Assembly: GCA_963731745.1 (NCBI GenBank) | Contig: CAVSWT010000024.1 | Location: forward strand, 124,001-188,000 | From: CAVSWT01 sp963731745 | Lineage (GTDB): Bacteria; Bacteroidota; Ignavibacteria; Ignavibacteriales; Ignavibacteriaceae | Direction: 5' to 3' | DNA: 64,000 nt | Shown here: piece by piece, positions 9,671-17,660 of the stretch | How positions within the stretch are numbered: the stretch's first letter is position 1 | How the letters are laid out: every line of letters starts with the position of its first letter | Position numbers and translations under genes: made by a program | The notes under the pieces: generated by a model | What the model was told of the DNA's origin: nothing | Databases searched by the model: none | The model's input: only the letters and a program-made list of their open reading frames with translations

Positions 9671-10477
9671 TTAAAGTCTGTCTGAACTACATGCTGTTAA
9701 ATTTTTTAATTCGTATTCAAAATCAGATGGGATGATCCTGTAAAACCATCCTTCAAAGTAAGGATCTTTTTCTATAATGCTTGAGTTGTTTAATAACTTT
9801 AAATTTTGATCAATAATTCTTCCTGATATCGGACTTAAAATTGTATGAGTTAATTCATCTTTTGTTGATATGAACGCTAATGGGTTACCTTGTACAACTT
9901 CATCATCTATTTTAAAAGTTTCTAAATGACTAATTTGGTCTATAGTTTTTAGAAATAAGTCCGTAACACCAACTAAAACCGAACCGCTGCTTTCAGATAC
10001 TATCCAGCTTGAATAACCAAGCCTAAAATATTTTGAAGGACAGGTAACATAAATAATTGATGATTTATCGTCATTTTCTTTTTGAGCTTTAATCTTATTT
10101 TGGATTTCTAAATATTTCATTCCTCTAAAAACGGAATTTAAAATTTCATCAACGGTAAATGGTTTTGGAATAAAATCTATAGCACCCTTATAAAGAGATT
10201 TTACTGCATTTTCTACGGTAGAAAATCCGGTTGTCATAATAACCGGAACATCCATTTTTCTTGCATGCAGCTGATCAAGAAATTCAAAGCCATCCATTTC
10301 CGGCATCATAATATCGCAGACAATTAATTTATAATCATTAGTATCTATTTTTTTTAATGCTGCGTTTGCATCCAAAGAAGAATCAACAGAATAACTTTCA
10401 GATGAGCAAATCTTAGCAACAGCTTCAATTATTACTTGTTCATCATCAATAACTAATATGTCGAATTGCTTTTTCAT
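9671..10477 (-). CDS. Response regulator with C-terminal GcvH-like domain
   Basis: A soluble 268-residue paralogue of the next gene in the operon. The receiver (about 5-125) has acidic residues D11-D12, phospho-acceptor D55 in VCDIMMP and Lys in IPKPF. The C-terminal part (about 145-255) has an H-protein-like hammerhead pattern, ending in ILSPISGRI and an FEGWFYRI segment like the NPYxxxWV segment of H proteins. The position equivalent to lipoyl-lysine is Asp/Glu by eye. It begins 1 bp after the kinase gene stop, so it is a good candidate for that kinase's direct phosphoryl acceptor. No DNA-binding domain is present. Confidence 0.87.
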   Translation of the reverse strand: MKKQFDILVIDDEQVIIEAVAKICSSESYSVDSSLDANAALKKIDTNDYKLIVCDIMMPEMDGFEFLDQLHARKMDVPVIMTTGFSTVENAVKSLYKGAIDFIPKPFTVDEILNSVFRGMKYLEIQNKIKAQKENDDKSSIIYVTCPSKYFRLGYSSWIVSESSGSVLVGVTDLFLKTIDQISHLETFKIDDEVVQGNPLAFISTKDELTHTILSPISGRIIDQNLKLLNNSSIIEKDPYFEGWFYRIIPSDFEYELKNLTACSSDRL

Positions 10478-10478
10478 T

Positions 10479-12347
10479 TTATTTTTTAATCGGCAACCTT
10501 ATTGTAAAGATTGTCCCTTTTTTAAGCTCACTATTTACTTCAATCGTTCCATCGTGATTATCTACAATTCCCCAGATAACTGCCAACCCTAAGCCAGTTC
10601 CTTTTTGCCCTTTAGTGCTGTAAAAAGGTTCAAATATTTTTGATAGATCATCTTTGGAAATCCCGCCGCCATTATCTTCAATTTTAATTTCTGCATAATC
10701 CTTCTGGCCTTGTATATCGATCGATTCCCATTTCTCCCATTGGCACTCTTTATTTACACATGATTCATACATTCCCTGCGTTGGAATTTCAAAGGTAAAT
10801 ACCGGCGAATTACAAACAGGACATTTTTTATTTGGAACCATTAATGAGTAATTGCATTCAGGGCAAACAATTTGGGAGTTATCCTTCAAACTTGCAGAGT
10901 TTAATTGATTGCGGTGCTTGCCGTAAATAGGATCAAGATGGATAAAGCTTTCTTTTTCATTTGTAAAAACTTTTAATTTGATTGAAGGCATTCCATCGAT
11001 TTTAACTTCATTGTCAATTAAATCATGTCTCTTTGGGCATACAGCATGTTTAATATGTGTTATTCCGTATGGAGAAAGTTTAATAAATTTTGTTGAAACA
11101 ATGATTTTCCCATTTGAGTTTTCAATCGCGTCCGATGCGTTTACAATAAGGTTAATAAAAACCTGCTGCATTTGGTTGGCATCAACTGTCAGTTTAGGAA
11201 GACTGGAATCAAATTTTTTAACCAGCTCAATTTTTTTAATTGTTAACTGATTTTCGATTACAGTTACTGCTCTTTCAATAATTTCATTTATGTCCGCGAT
11301 ATTTTTTTTCGGAACTGATTGGCGGGCAAAATCAAGAAGACTTTTAACTATTTCTCTGCTTCTTTTAGTTTCTCTAACAATTACTTTTAAATCATCTTGA
11401 AGTTCTTGATTGTCAGTTGTTTTCTTTAGAAGAAAACTGCTGTAAGTTAAAACGCCTGTTAAAGGATTATTTATTTCATGAGCAACACCGGCAGCTAATC
11501 TTCCAAGTGAAGCCATTTTATCGGATTGAAATAATTGCAGCCTTGCTTCGGATAATTTTTGTGTCATGTTGTTGAATGATTTAGCCAGTGAACCAATCTC
11601 ATCATCTTTTTTATACTGAATTGTATAATTTAAATTTCCGGAAGCTACATGCTGTGTCGCTGTTAATAATTCATTCACAGGTTTATCAATCCATCGTCTA
11701 ACAAAAAAACCGATTATAAAACTGACAGCAAGAACGGCAATTATTGAAAAGATTACGATTTCCATTTCGCTGCTTGCTATCCGCTGATCAATTCTGTTTA
11801 ATGGCATAGTAATATCAAGTACGCCTAATATTTTTTGACTTTCTTCATGTGCGTGGCAATCAGCTTTCCAGCATGAGGGTTCATTGTAAATGGGATCAAT
11901 AATTCCCATTAATCTTGTTGAATCAGGATGAAGCCTGTAAATTCGCGTCCTGTCTTTTATAGGCAAGCTTTCCAAGGGTTTATCCTCGGCATGACATGCA
12001 TAACAGCTTTCAGCTTTCTTATCAACCATCTTTCCAATGTCATCCTTGTTAGATGAATAAATAATTTCGCCAAGCTTATTAATTATTCTTACATTGTTGA
12101 TATCAGATTGCTCACCAATTGCGTTTATTATTTTATGAATATGTTCACGCTGATTGTAAAGCATGTCATACTTCGTGCTGTATTTTACTGTTTCACTTAA
12201 TTGATTGACATGGACTTCAGCTTGTTTGAAAAGGTCATTTGTATGGGTTTGAATATTGAAGAATGCGAATATTCCAATAATTATTATTGCGGTCAAACCT
12301 ACCGCAAAAATCAGTTTATACCCTATTTTATGAAACATAGTTTTCAC
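10479..12347 (-). CDS. Sensor kinase with periplasmic haem-c motifs and zinc-ribbon insert
   Basis: A 622-residue membrane histidine kinase. Transmembrane helices at about 12-30 and 196-215 enclose a periplasmic sensor with CYACH (115-119) and CWKADCH (159-165, a CX4CH variant), both consistent with covalent haem c. A HAMP linker and HisKA box GVAHEINNP (His near 290) follow. The ATPase domain has its N box at about 400-410, but its G1 box (DNGGGI) comes only at about 558. The roughly 130-residue insert between them holds CPEC and CPVC pairs and a further CVNKEC, like a zinc ribbon. It lies directly after the 13-haem cytochrome gene and before two receivers. I infer that it senses the redox state of the cytochrome complex or its substrate. 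Confidence 0.9.
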   Translation of the reverse strand: MKTMFHKIGYKLIFAVGLTAIIIIGIFAFFNIQTHTNDLFKQAEVHVNQLSETVKYSTKYDMLYNQREHIHKIINAIGEQSDINNVRIINKLGEIIYSSNKDDIGKMVDKKAESCYACHAEDKPLESLPIKDRTRIYRLHPDSTRLMGIIDPIYNEPSCWKADCHAHEESQKILGVLDITMPLNRIDQRIASSEMEIVIFSIIAVLAVSFIIGFFVRRWIDKPVNELLTATQHVASGNLNYTIQYKKDDEIGSLAKSFNNMTQKLSEARLQLFQSDKMASLGRLAAGVAHEINNPLTGVLTYSSFLLKKTTDNQELQDDLKVIVRETKRSREIVKSLLDFARQSVPKKNIADINEIIERAVTVIENQLTIKKIELVKKFDSSLPKLTVDANQMQQVFINLIVNASDAIENSNGKIIVSTKFIKLSPYGITHIKHAVCPKRHDLIDNEVKIDGMPSIKLKVFTNEKESFIHLDPIYGKHRNQLNSASLKDNSQIVCPECNYSLMVPNKKCPVCNSPVFTFEIPTQGMYESCVNKECQWEKWESIDIQGQKDYAEIKIEDNGGGISKDDLSKIFEPFYSTKGQKGTGLGLAVIWGIVDNHDGTIEVNSELKKGTIFTIRLPIKK

Positions 12348-12364
12348 TTCTATTCACACAATCA

Positions 12365-13537
12365 TTACTTGTTATTACTCGTCGAAACAGAAACCTTTAC
12401 TTTTTTACCTGGAACTTTTTCTGGAAATTTAAATCCTTCATGGCAATTATCGCATGATGGTTTTACCGCAAAATTATTATCAATATGACAATCTTCGCAT
12501 GAATTTTCAGAATGTATTTCATCTAGTTTTAATCCGGTAATCGTATGATCAAATTTACCTGGACTGAAATTTTTATGGCATGAAGTACAAGTATTGTCTA
12601 ACTTGACAAACTTATTTGTATTTCCGTGACATTTTTGGCATTCTAAATCTTTATGAAATATATTTAATTTCCAACCCGCATTTACAGCATGATCAAAGGG
12701 CTGCATCTCTTTATCCATGTGGCATTTTGTACACGAGTCATTTTCATGGCAAGTAAAACATTTTTGATGCTGTTCATTAAAACTGGCTTTAGAAGATATT
12801 TTTTTGACTTGTGAAGTTTTATTCACATCATGACATTTTATGCAGTTTTCATTCTTATGACAATTCACACAATCAATGGAAAATAATTTTGTGTGTTCGT
12901 TATGATAAAATGTTACAAACTTTCCTTTCGGAGAATTTGTATTAAACACAACTTTTGTCGGTTCTTTAACTTCCGGATGAGTTTTACCTGAAATAGCTTT
13001 AACTTTTTCCTGCTGAGAAGCCATACTGCTTTTAGTTTTCAACGCATGGCAAGAAGTACATTCTGTTGAATGGCTCCACTGTCTATGGCAATCCATACAG
13101 AGTCTGTGATAAGCACCTTTAAGATCGGGCTTAGAAATATCTTCTCTTTTTCTTTCAGCTTCATGACAATTTTTGCAAGGCTGAATTGGTCCGGAAGTAT
13201 TGTAATGATGGCAAGATGCACATCCGCCGGACATTTCAGACATTTGAGAATGAACTCTGTGTGAGAAAACAACAGGTAAATAATTTTTTTGAAGCTCATC
13301 CATTGTAACAACGTCAGGGCCTTTTTCCGGTGACTGATGAACTGTTATCATATCAAACCTTGGACAATCAACTAAACAAGGATTTTGTTTTGTTGGAACA
13401 TCACAAGTATGACATGTTTTACAGTTTACTTGTCCATTGATTAAATTTAACTTTGGATGAGAATTATTTTGAACCTTATTTGTTTGCGCAAAAGCAATTG
13501 AACATAAAAATAAAGTTCCCCAGATTACCCCTTTCAT
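12365..13537 (-). CDS. Periplasmic 13-haem c-type cytochrome (Hmc/HmcA-like)
   Basis: A secreted multihaem cytochrome of 390 residues. It begins with a signal peptide (about 1-18, ending in AFAQ). I count thirteen CXXCH haem-attachment sites: CKTCH, CASCH, CKNCH, CMDCH, CTSCH, CVNCH, CIKCH, CFTCH, CTKCH, CQKCH, CTSCH, CEDCH and CDNCH. Many additional His residues could be distal ligands, as in class III cytochromes. Its neighbours upstream are a Tat-exported ferredoxin and an NrfD/HybB membrane subunit, the set found in Hmc-type transmembrane complexes. It probably carries electrons between that complex and a periplasmic partner. The direction of electron flow and the substrate are unknown. 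HmcA itself has more haems, so the assignment is to the type, not to an orthologue. Confidence 0.9.
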   Translation of the reverse strand: MKGVIWGTLFLCSIAFAQTNKVQNNSHPKLNLINGQVNCKTCHTCDVPTKQNPCLVDCPRFDMITVHQSPEKGPDVVTMDELQKNYLPVVFSHRVHSQMSEMSGGCASCHHYNTSGPIQPCKNCHEAERKREDISKPDLKGAYHRLCMDCHRQWSHSTECTSCHALKTKSSMASQQEKVKAISGKTHPEVKEPTKVVFNTNSPKGKFVTFYHNEHTKLFSIDCVNCHKNENCIKCHDVNKTSQVKKISSKASFNEQHQKCFTCHENDSCTKCHMDKEMQPFDHAVNAGWKLNIFHKDLECQKCHGNTNKFVKLDNTCTSCHKNFSPGKFDHTITGLKLDEIHSENSCEDCHIDNNFAVKPSCDNCHEGFKFPEKVPGKKVKVSVSTSNNK

Positions 13538-13541
13538 ATCA

Positions 13542-14777
13542 TTAACCTTTAATAGTGTATTTTGTTTTTATAACATATCTTTTATCCGGCTGACTAATAA
13601 CCGGGAAATTAAGAACTATAACTCTGTAAAGCAGAACCAATATAGCTACAAATCCTACTGTCACTGATATTTCACCAACTGATGGAAAGTATGTTCCAAA
13701 TGAATAAGGCGGAGTATAGGCAACAACAAAATTATCAATTCTATTTAATAACACTCCAAATATAACCAGCGCTGATGCAGTGAATAATAAAGATGGAGAT
13801 CTTAAAACTTTTTTGGAAAGAAACATTCTTAATGGAATTATTATTCCAACCACAACTTCAATTGTGAACATAATACTAGCAGTATTTAATTGCGTTAGGT
13901 AAACAAAAGTTTCTCTAACCATCATATCGCCTATCTTAAATGCAAGATAAATTCCCAAAAGCGGAGCAACCGTGTAGCCTAACGGAGTTAATACTTCCAT
14001 TTCCGGTTTTTGTCCAAATGATTTTGATGCAAGCATCGATTCAAAAATAACCATAGGAAATCCAACCGAAACAGCAGATAATAAAAATAATAATGGCAGA
14101 ATTGGTGTTTGCCATAATGGATGCATCTTTGGTCCGGCAATTACCATTAACGTTCCTAAAGAAGATTGATGCAATGTTGAAAGTACAACACCTAGAATAA
14201 TAAATATGAAAATTGTTTTGCCTAATCCTCTATCCAGTATTCTTAAAAATTTATCGAGGGGTTTGTTTAACGCCGAAAGAAATCCAATCAACTTTACATT
14301 CCCAATAAATCTTTCAGTAACAATCGGAAGGAACTCTACGTAAAGAACCGTTACATACATCATTACACAAATACCGACTTCAAATAGTGCAGAGTTTCCA
14401 TTCCACATCACCAAAGGATGCCAGATGAAATACCATCGGCCTATATCCACAAAAACTCCAATCGCTACAAAAGTGTATCCTAGCATAGCTGTAAGAAGAG
14501 CCGGCCTTACAATAGCATGAAATCTTTCTCTGTGCATTATGTGTCCAAGTGCTGCTGAAGTAAAACCGCCTGCCGCAAGCGCAACGCCTGCTGCAACATC
14601 AATCCCAATCCATATTCCCCACGGGTACTGATCATTTAAATGAGTAACCGCACCGATTCCAAATAGAAATCTGCCGGCAAGAAATATTAATCCATTTACC
14701 GCTAAAAGAATTAAAACAAAAACGCCAGGGGTAAAAAATTTTTTCTGTATTGGTGCTGGCTTATGAAAAGTTTCCAT
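13542..14777 (-). CDS. NrfD/HybB-family quinone-interacting membrane subunit
   Basis: A polytopic inner-membrane protein of 411 residues with about ten hydrophobic helices. It opens with the HybB-like segment around NDQYPWGIWIGIDVAAG and has further family-like stretches at FHAIVRPALLTAMLGY and STLHQSSLGTLMV. NrfD/PsrC proteins exchange electrons with quinones and some take part in proton movement. It sits 2 bp from the ferredoxin gene upstream and 4 bp from the cytochrome gene downstream, so the three should form one complex. A second copy (17657-18832) is encoded in the diverging operon and shares the YPWGxWIGxD and TLHQSS features. Confidence 0.92.
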   Translation of the reverse strand: METFHKPAPIQKKFFTPGVFVLILLAVNGLIFLAGRFLFGIGAVTHLNDQYPWGIWIGIDVAAGVALAAGGFTSAALGHIMHRERFHAIVRPALLTAMLGYTFVAIGVFVDIGRWYFIWHPLVMWNGNSALFEVGICVMMYVTVLYVEFLPIVTERFIGNVKLIGFLSALNKPLDKFLRILDRGLGKTIFIFIILGVVLSTLHQSSLGTLMVIAGPKMHPLWQTPILPLLFLLSAVSVGFPMVIFESMLASKSFGQKPEMEVLTPLGYTVAPLLGIYLAFKIGDMMVRETFVYLTQLNTASIMFTIEVVVGIIIPLRMFLSKKVLRSPSLLFTASALVIFGVLLNRIDNFVVAYTPPYSFGTYFPSVGEISVTVGFVAILVLLYRVIVLNFPVISQPDKRYVIKTKYTIKG

Positions 14778-14779
14778 AA

Positions 14780-15682
14780 TTATTTACCCTCCTCACTTTC
14801 ACCCCTTTTTTTGCCTAACCACATAATACCGGCAAGTAATGCATACAAAGATGCAGGAGGAACGAAATAAGCAAAAATTCCATGCTGAATAGATTCAGAA
14901 ACACCAGGCGCGGGTTTTGTTCCAAGCTTAGGAAATTGAAGTTTTGTAAAATCTTCACTTGCTAAATACATCCATGATGTACCGCCAACTTCAGTTTCAC
15001 CAAAAATATGGTTCACATATTTCTCAGGGTTCAGTTTAATTCTTTCTCTTGCGGTTTTAATTAACTCACTTCTCGGGCCATAGGTTAATGCTTCCATAGG
15101 ACAAATCTCCACACATGCAGGCAGTTTACCGACTTTCGTTCTTTCAAAACAAAAATCACATTTCATGATGTGAGGATTTAATGCTTTATCAAATTCAAAT
15201 GCCGGCACTTGAAAAGGACAAGCAACCATACAGTATCGGCATCCAATGCACTTGTCGGTATCCCAGGTTACCGCACCATTTTCATTTTTTGAAAAAGCTC
15301 CAACTATGCATGCAGAAACGCAGCCAGGATGATCGCAATGCATACATTGTACTTTTACATTAACGGGTAAATTTGAATTTTTATTATTTTCATACTGATT
15401 CACTACAGTTAATGCAGTGTGATCAGGGCGTCGCATATTTTTAAAAACAGACTTATCATCGTAAGTATTTAATTCAGCGGTGGGAAGATCATGAGCTGTT
15501 TTACAAGCCCACTCACAATTTCTGCATCCGACACAAACTGTTGTATCAACTAAAACTCCCATTCTATCTTCAGATAAAATATTTTTAGGAGCAGCTTTAG
15601 TTTCCTTTGATGAAACCCCAGTTATGGCTGTTGTTAATAATCCGGCTGTTTTTAAAAAATTTCTTCTATTTTGTTTTTCCAT
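14780..15682 (-). CDS. Tat-exported HybA-like ferredoxin with C-terminal anchor
   Basis: A 300-residue iron-sulphur electron carrier. The N terminus has a twin-arginine signal, NRRNFLKTAG, then a hydrophobic stretch, so the folded protein should be exported. Cys groups CVGCRNCEWAC, CMHCDHPGCVSAC, CIGCRYCMVAC and CDFCFER...CVEIC bind about four [4Fe-4S] clusters, as in HybA/HmcB. A hydrophobic helix near residues 270-290 can anchor it beside the NrfD-type partner encoded 2 bp downstream. It is first in the left operon, 30 bp from a sigma-54 promoter match, with GGGGA just before the ATG. No hydrogenase large subunit is nearby, so a cytochrome is the more likely partner. Confidence 0.93.
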   Translation of the reverse strand: MEKQNRRNFLKTAGLLTTAITGVSSKETKAAPKNILSEDRMGVLVDTTVCVGCRNCEWACKTAHDLPTAELNTYDDKSVFKNMRRPDHTALTVVNQYENNKNSNLPVNVKVQCMHCDHPGCVSACIVGAFSKNENGAVTWDTDKCIGCRYCMVACPFQVPAFEFDKALNPHIMKCDFCFERTKVGKLPACVEICPMEALTYGPRSELIKTARERIKLNPEKYVNHIFGETEVGGTSWMYLASEDFTKLQFPKLGTKPAPGVSESIQHGIFAYFVPPASLYALLAGIMWLGKKRGESEEGK

Positions 15683-15711
15683 GATTCCCCAAAAATTTTA
15701 TACTCCAAAAT

Positions 15712-15727
15712 TGCAAAAAGTACGCCA
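15712..15727 (-). promoter_or_regulatory. Sigma-54 promoter for the left (cytochrome) operon
   Basis: On the minus strand the sequence reads TGGCGTACTTTTTGCA. It has the TGGC element and the TTGCA element at the exact -24/-12 spacing (GG and GC 10 bases apart). The predicted start of transcription is about 15701, some 19 bases before the ATG of the Tat ferredoxin. A sigma-54 activator gene at 21286 in the same cluster supports the call. Confidence 0.72.
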
Positions 15728-16099
15728 TGAAAAACCATTATAAACTTGGAAGAATTAACAAAAAGCAACAAAACAGTTTTCATAATAAATAATTGCTACT
15801 GTTCAGATTCTTGCATGTTAGAAATATCTATATCTATGGGTATGAACTAATCATGGCGTTTTTACAATTAGCGTTTAATTATTAAACGTTGAAATATTCA
15901 GTGAACCGCCGTTTATAAATTCAACGTGTGTAAATTTTTATTTCGTTGAAAAAATAGATGAAAACATGCTTTTGTGAAGAGTGCCGTATAAATATTCAAC
16001 TTTAAATTCAATTCTTCTAAATAAAATATTTGAATGGACATCTTTATAAGTCACAGTAATTAAATAAGTTATAAAGATTAGAAATTGCCTAAAAACGTA
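15728..16099. promoter_or_regulatory. Divergent control region with palindrome and repeated motifs
   Basis: No reading frame of note lies between the two sigma-54 promoters. The stretch carries a 17-bp perfect palindrome, CGTTTAAT-T-ATTAAACG (15872-15888). The heptamer CGTTGAA occurs at 15887-15893 and 15944-15950 and in inverted form at 15920-15926. Two copies of an 18-base near-repeat, GCCGTTTATAAATTCAAC (15908-15925) and GCCGTATAAATATTCAAC (15983-16000), match at 15 of 18 bases. They lie within reach of both promoters and are candidate enhancer sites for the Fis-type activator encoded at 21286 and perhaps the Fis protein at 23527. Which element is the true site cannot be told by eye. Confidence 0.55.
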
Positions 16100-16115
16100 C
16101 GGCATCTAGCTTGCC
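16100..16115 (+). promoter_or_regulatory. Sigma-54 promoter for the right (H-like/NrfD) operon
   Basis: CGGCATCTAGCTTGCC matches the -24 (GGCAT) and -12 (TTGC) elements with the required spacing. Transcription should start near 16127, about 39 bases before the ATG at 16166. It faces away from the sigma-54 match at 15712-15727. Confidence 0.72.
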
Positions 16116-16165
16116 TATAAGATAATCGAACTTGAGTCTAAAATTTAATTTATGAGGAAAATAAA

Positions 16166-16837
16166 ATGGTAGCATTATACGTCCTTTTAGGATTTATCCT
16201 TTTAATCGTTATTGACGCTTTCATAATTAAAGCGGAAAAAAAATATCATCCGGCATTTAAAAAACAATATGAAGTTGTTGAGAATATTCTTTTTGATAAT
16301 ATCAGTGTAACAATTCCAGCAGACTCTTACATTTCTAAAGGGCATACCTGGGCAGAACTTCAGGGAAATGGCCTGGTAAAAGTCGGTGTTGATGAATTTG
16401 CTCTCAAATCGATAGGGAAATTTATTGTTACAAACATTACCAAACCCGGCAAGCTTGTTAAAAAAGGCGATCCCATAATTGAAGCGAAGCTGGGGGAAAA
16501 ACACATTAGTTTCCGTTCACCAATTGATGGAACGATCAGTTTTATTAATGATGATTTAATTGGTAAAAATATTTCTGAACCTTACGGAGAAGATTGGGGC
16601 GCAATTGTTTCACCCGTAAATTTTGATAATAATGCCGCAACTTTAAAATCAAATGAAGGTGTAATTGAATGGATGCAAAATGAATTTGTCAGATTAAAAT
16701 TTTATTTGATAGATTCGATGCAGCCAGGATTAGCTGGCGTTACAATGCTTGACGGAGGAAGAATTGTTGAAGGAGCTGTTTCTCAGCTTGATCAAAATTC
16801 AATTCAAAAATTTGAAGAAGATTTCTTAAAAGTTTAA
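16166..16837 (+). CDS. Membrane-anchored GcvH-like protein
   Basis: A 223-residue protein with one N-terminal transmembrane helix (about 3-21) followed by an H-protein-like domain (about 50-155). The domain shows GHTWAELQGNGLVKVGVDEFA, KPGKLVKKGDP and SPIDGTI, all in H-protein order. Aligned by hand to GcvH, the lipoyl-lysine position is Glu with a Lys one residue later, so lipoylation cannot be assumed. The anchor and domain resemble the receiver fusion at 8470-9630 with the receiver missing. It is first in the right operon, ahead of a ferredoxin and an NrfD subunit, and no gcvT or gcvP is present. A scaffolding or redox-sensing role is inferred. Confidence 0.85.
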   Translation: MVALYVLLGFILLIVIDAFIIKAEKKYHPAFKKQYEVVENILFDNISVTIPADSYISKGHTWAELQGNGLVKVGVDEFALKSIGKFIVTNITKPGKLVKKGDPIIEAKLGEKHISFRSPIDGTISFINDDLIGKNISEPYGEDWGAIVSPVNFDNNAATLKSNEGVIEWMQNEFVRLKFYLIDSMQPGLAGVTMLDGGRIVEGAVSQLDQNSIQKFEEDFLKV

Positions 16838-16850
16838 GGGGAAGAATAAA

Positions 16851-17660
16851 ATGAATATGGAAAATTTATCTAACAGCAATCAAATGGGTTTGCTCTTTGA
16901 TGCAACATTGTGTGTAGGCTGCGGAAGCTGTTACGAAGCTTGCAAAAATGAAAACAAATTACCCGCAACAAATAAAGATTTTTTAAAAGATCATTTATCA
17001 AATAATACATATACAGTTGTTGAAGAATATGGAGACACGTATGCACGGAAAATGTGCATGCATTGTGCTGAACCAACTTGTGCATCAGTTTGTCCGGTTG
17101 GTGCATTTGAAAAAACTGAACTTGGACCAGTACTTTATGACGCAGATAAATGTATTGGCTGCAGATATTGTATGCAGGCATGTCCCCACAGTATTCCGAG
17201 ATATGAATGGGGAAGCACATCTCCTCGAGTAAGAAAATGTGTAATGTGCCATGAAAGGTTGAAGGATGGCAAATTAACTGCTTGTGCAGAAGCTTGCCCA
17301 ACTGAGGCAACAACTTGTGGAAAGGTCTCTGATTTAATTAGAGAAGCAAAACGCAGACTGAAAGAATCCCCTGAAAAATATTATCAGCATATTTACGGTC
17401 TTGAAGAAGCAGGCGGAAGTAATGTGCTAATACTTTCTCCGGTTCCTTTTGAACAGCTTGGATATTCTTCAAAAATTCCTTTACAATCAATGCCCAGCTT
17501 TACAATGCAGGCAATGGAAAAAATTCCTTCTGTTGTATCAGTCGGGGGAATTTTTTTAACAGGAATGTATTGGCTTACAAAACGCAAAAACGAAATTGCA
17601 AAGCAGGAAAAACTTAATTCTGTTAAAGTTGACAAGCTCGAAAGGAAAGAATCAAAATGA
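16851..17660 (+). CDS. HybA-like ferredoxin without export signal
   Basis: A 269-residue iron-sulphur protein with the same four Cys groups as the Tat ferredoxin across the control region: CVGCGSCYEAC, CMHCAEPTCASVC, CIGCRYCMQAC and CVMCHER...CAEAC. It should hold about four [4Fe-4S] clusters. The first Cys group starts near residue 21, and there is no twin-arginine signal before it. A hydrophobic segment at about 220-240 may anchor the C terminus. It overlaps the following NrfD gene by 4 bp (ATGA). The lack of a signal suggests the clusters face the cytoplasm, opposite to the exported paralogue. That topology is an inference. Confidence 0.9.
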   Translation: MNMENLSNSNQMGLLFDATLCVGCGSCYEACKNENKLPATNKDFLKDHLSNNTYTVVEEYGDTYARKMCMHCAEPTCASVCPVGAFEKTELGPVLYDADKCIGCRYCMQACPHSIPRYEWGSTSPRVRKCVMCHERLKDGKLTACAEACPTEATTCGKVSDLIREAKRRLKESPEKYYQHIYGLEEAGGSNVLILSPVPFEQLGYSSKIPLQSMPSFTMQAMEKIPSVVSVGGIFLTGMYWLTKRKNEIAKQEKLNSVKVDKLERKESK

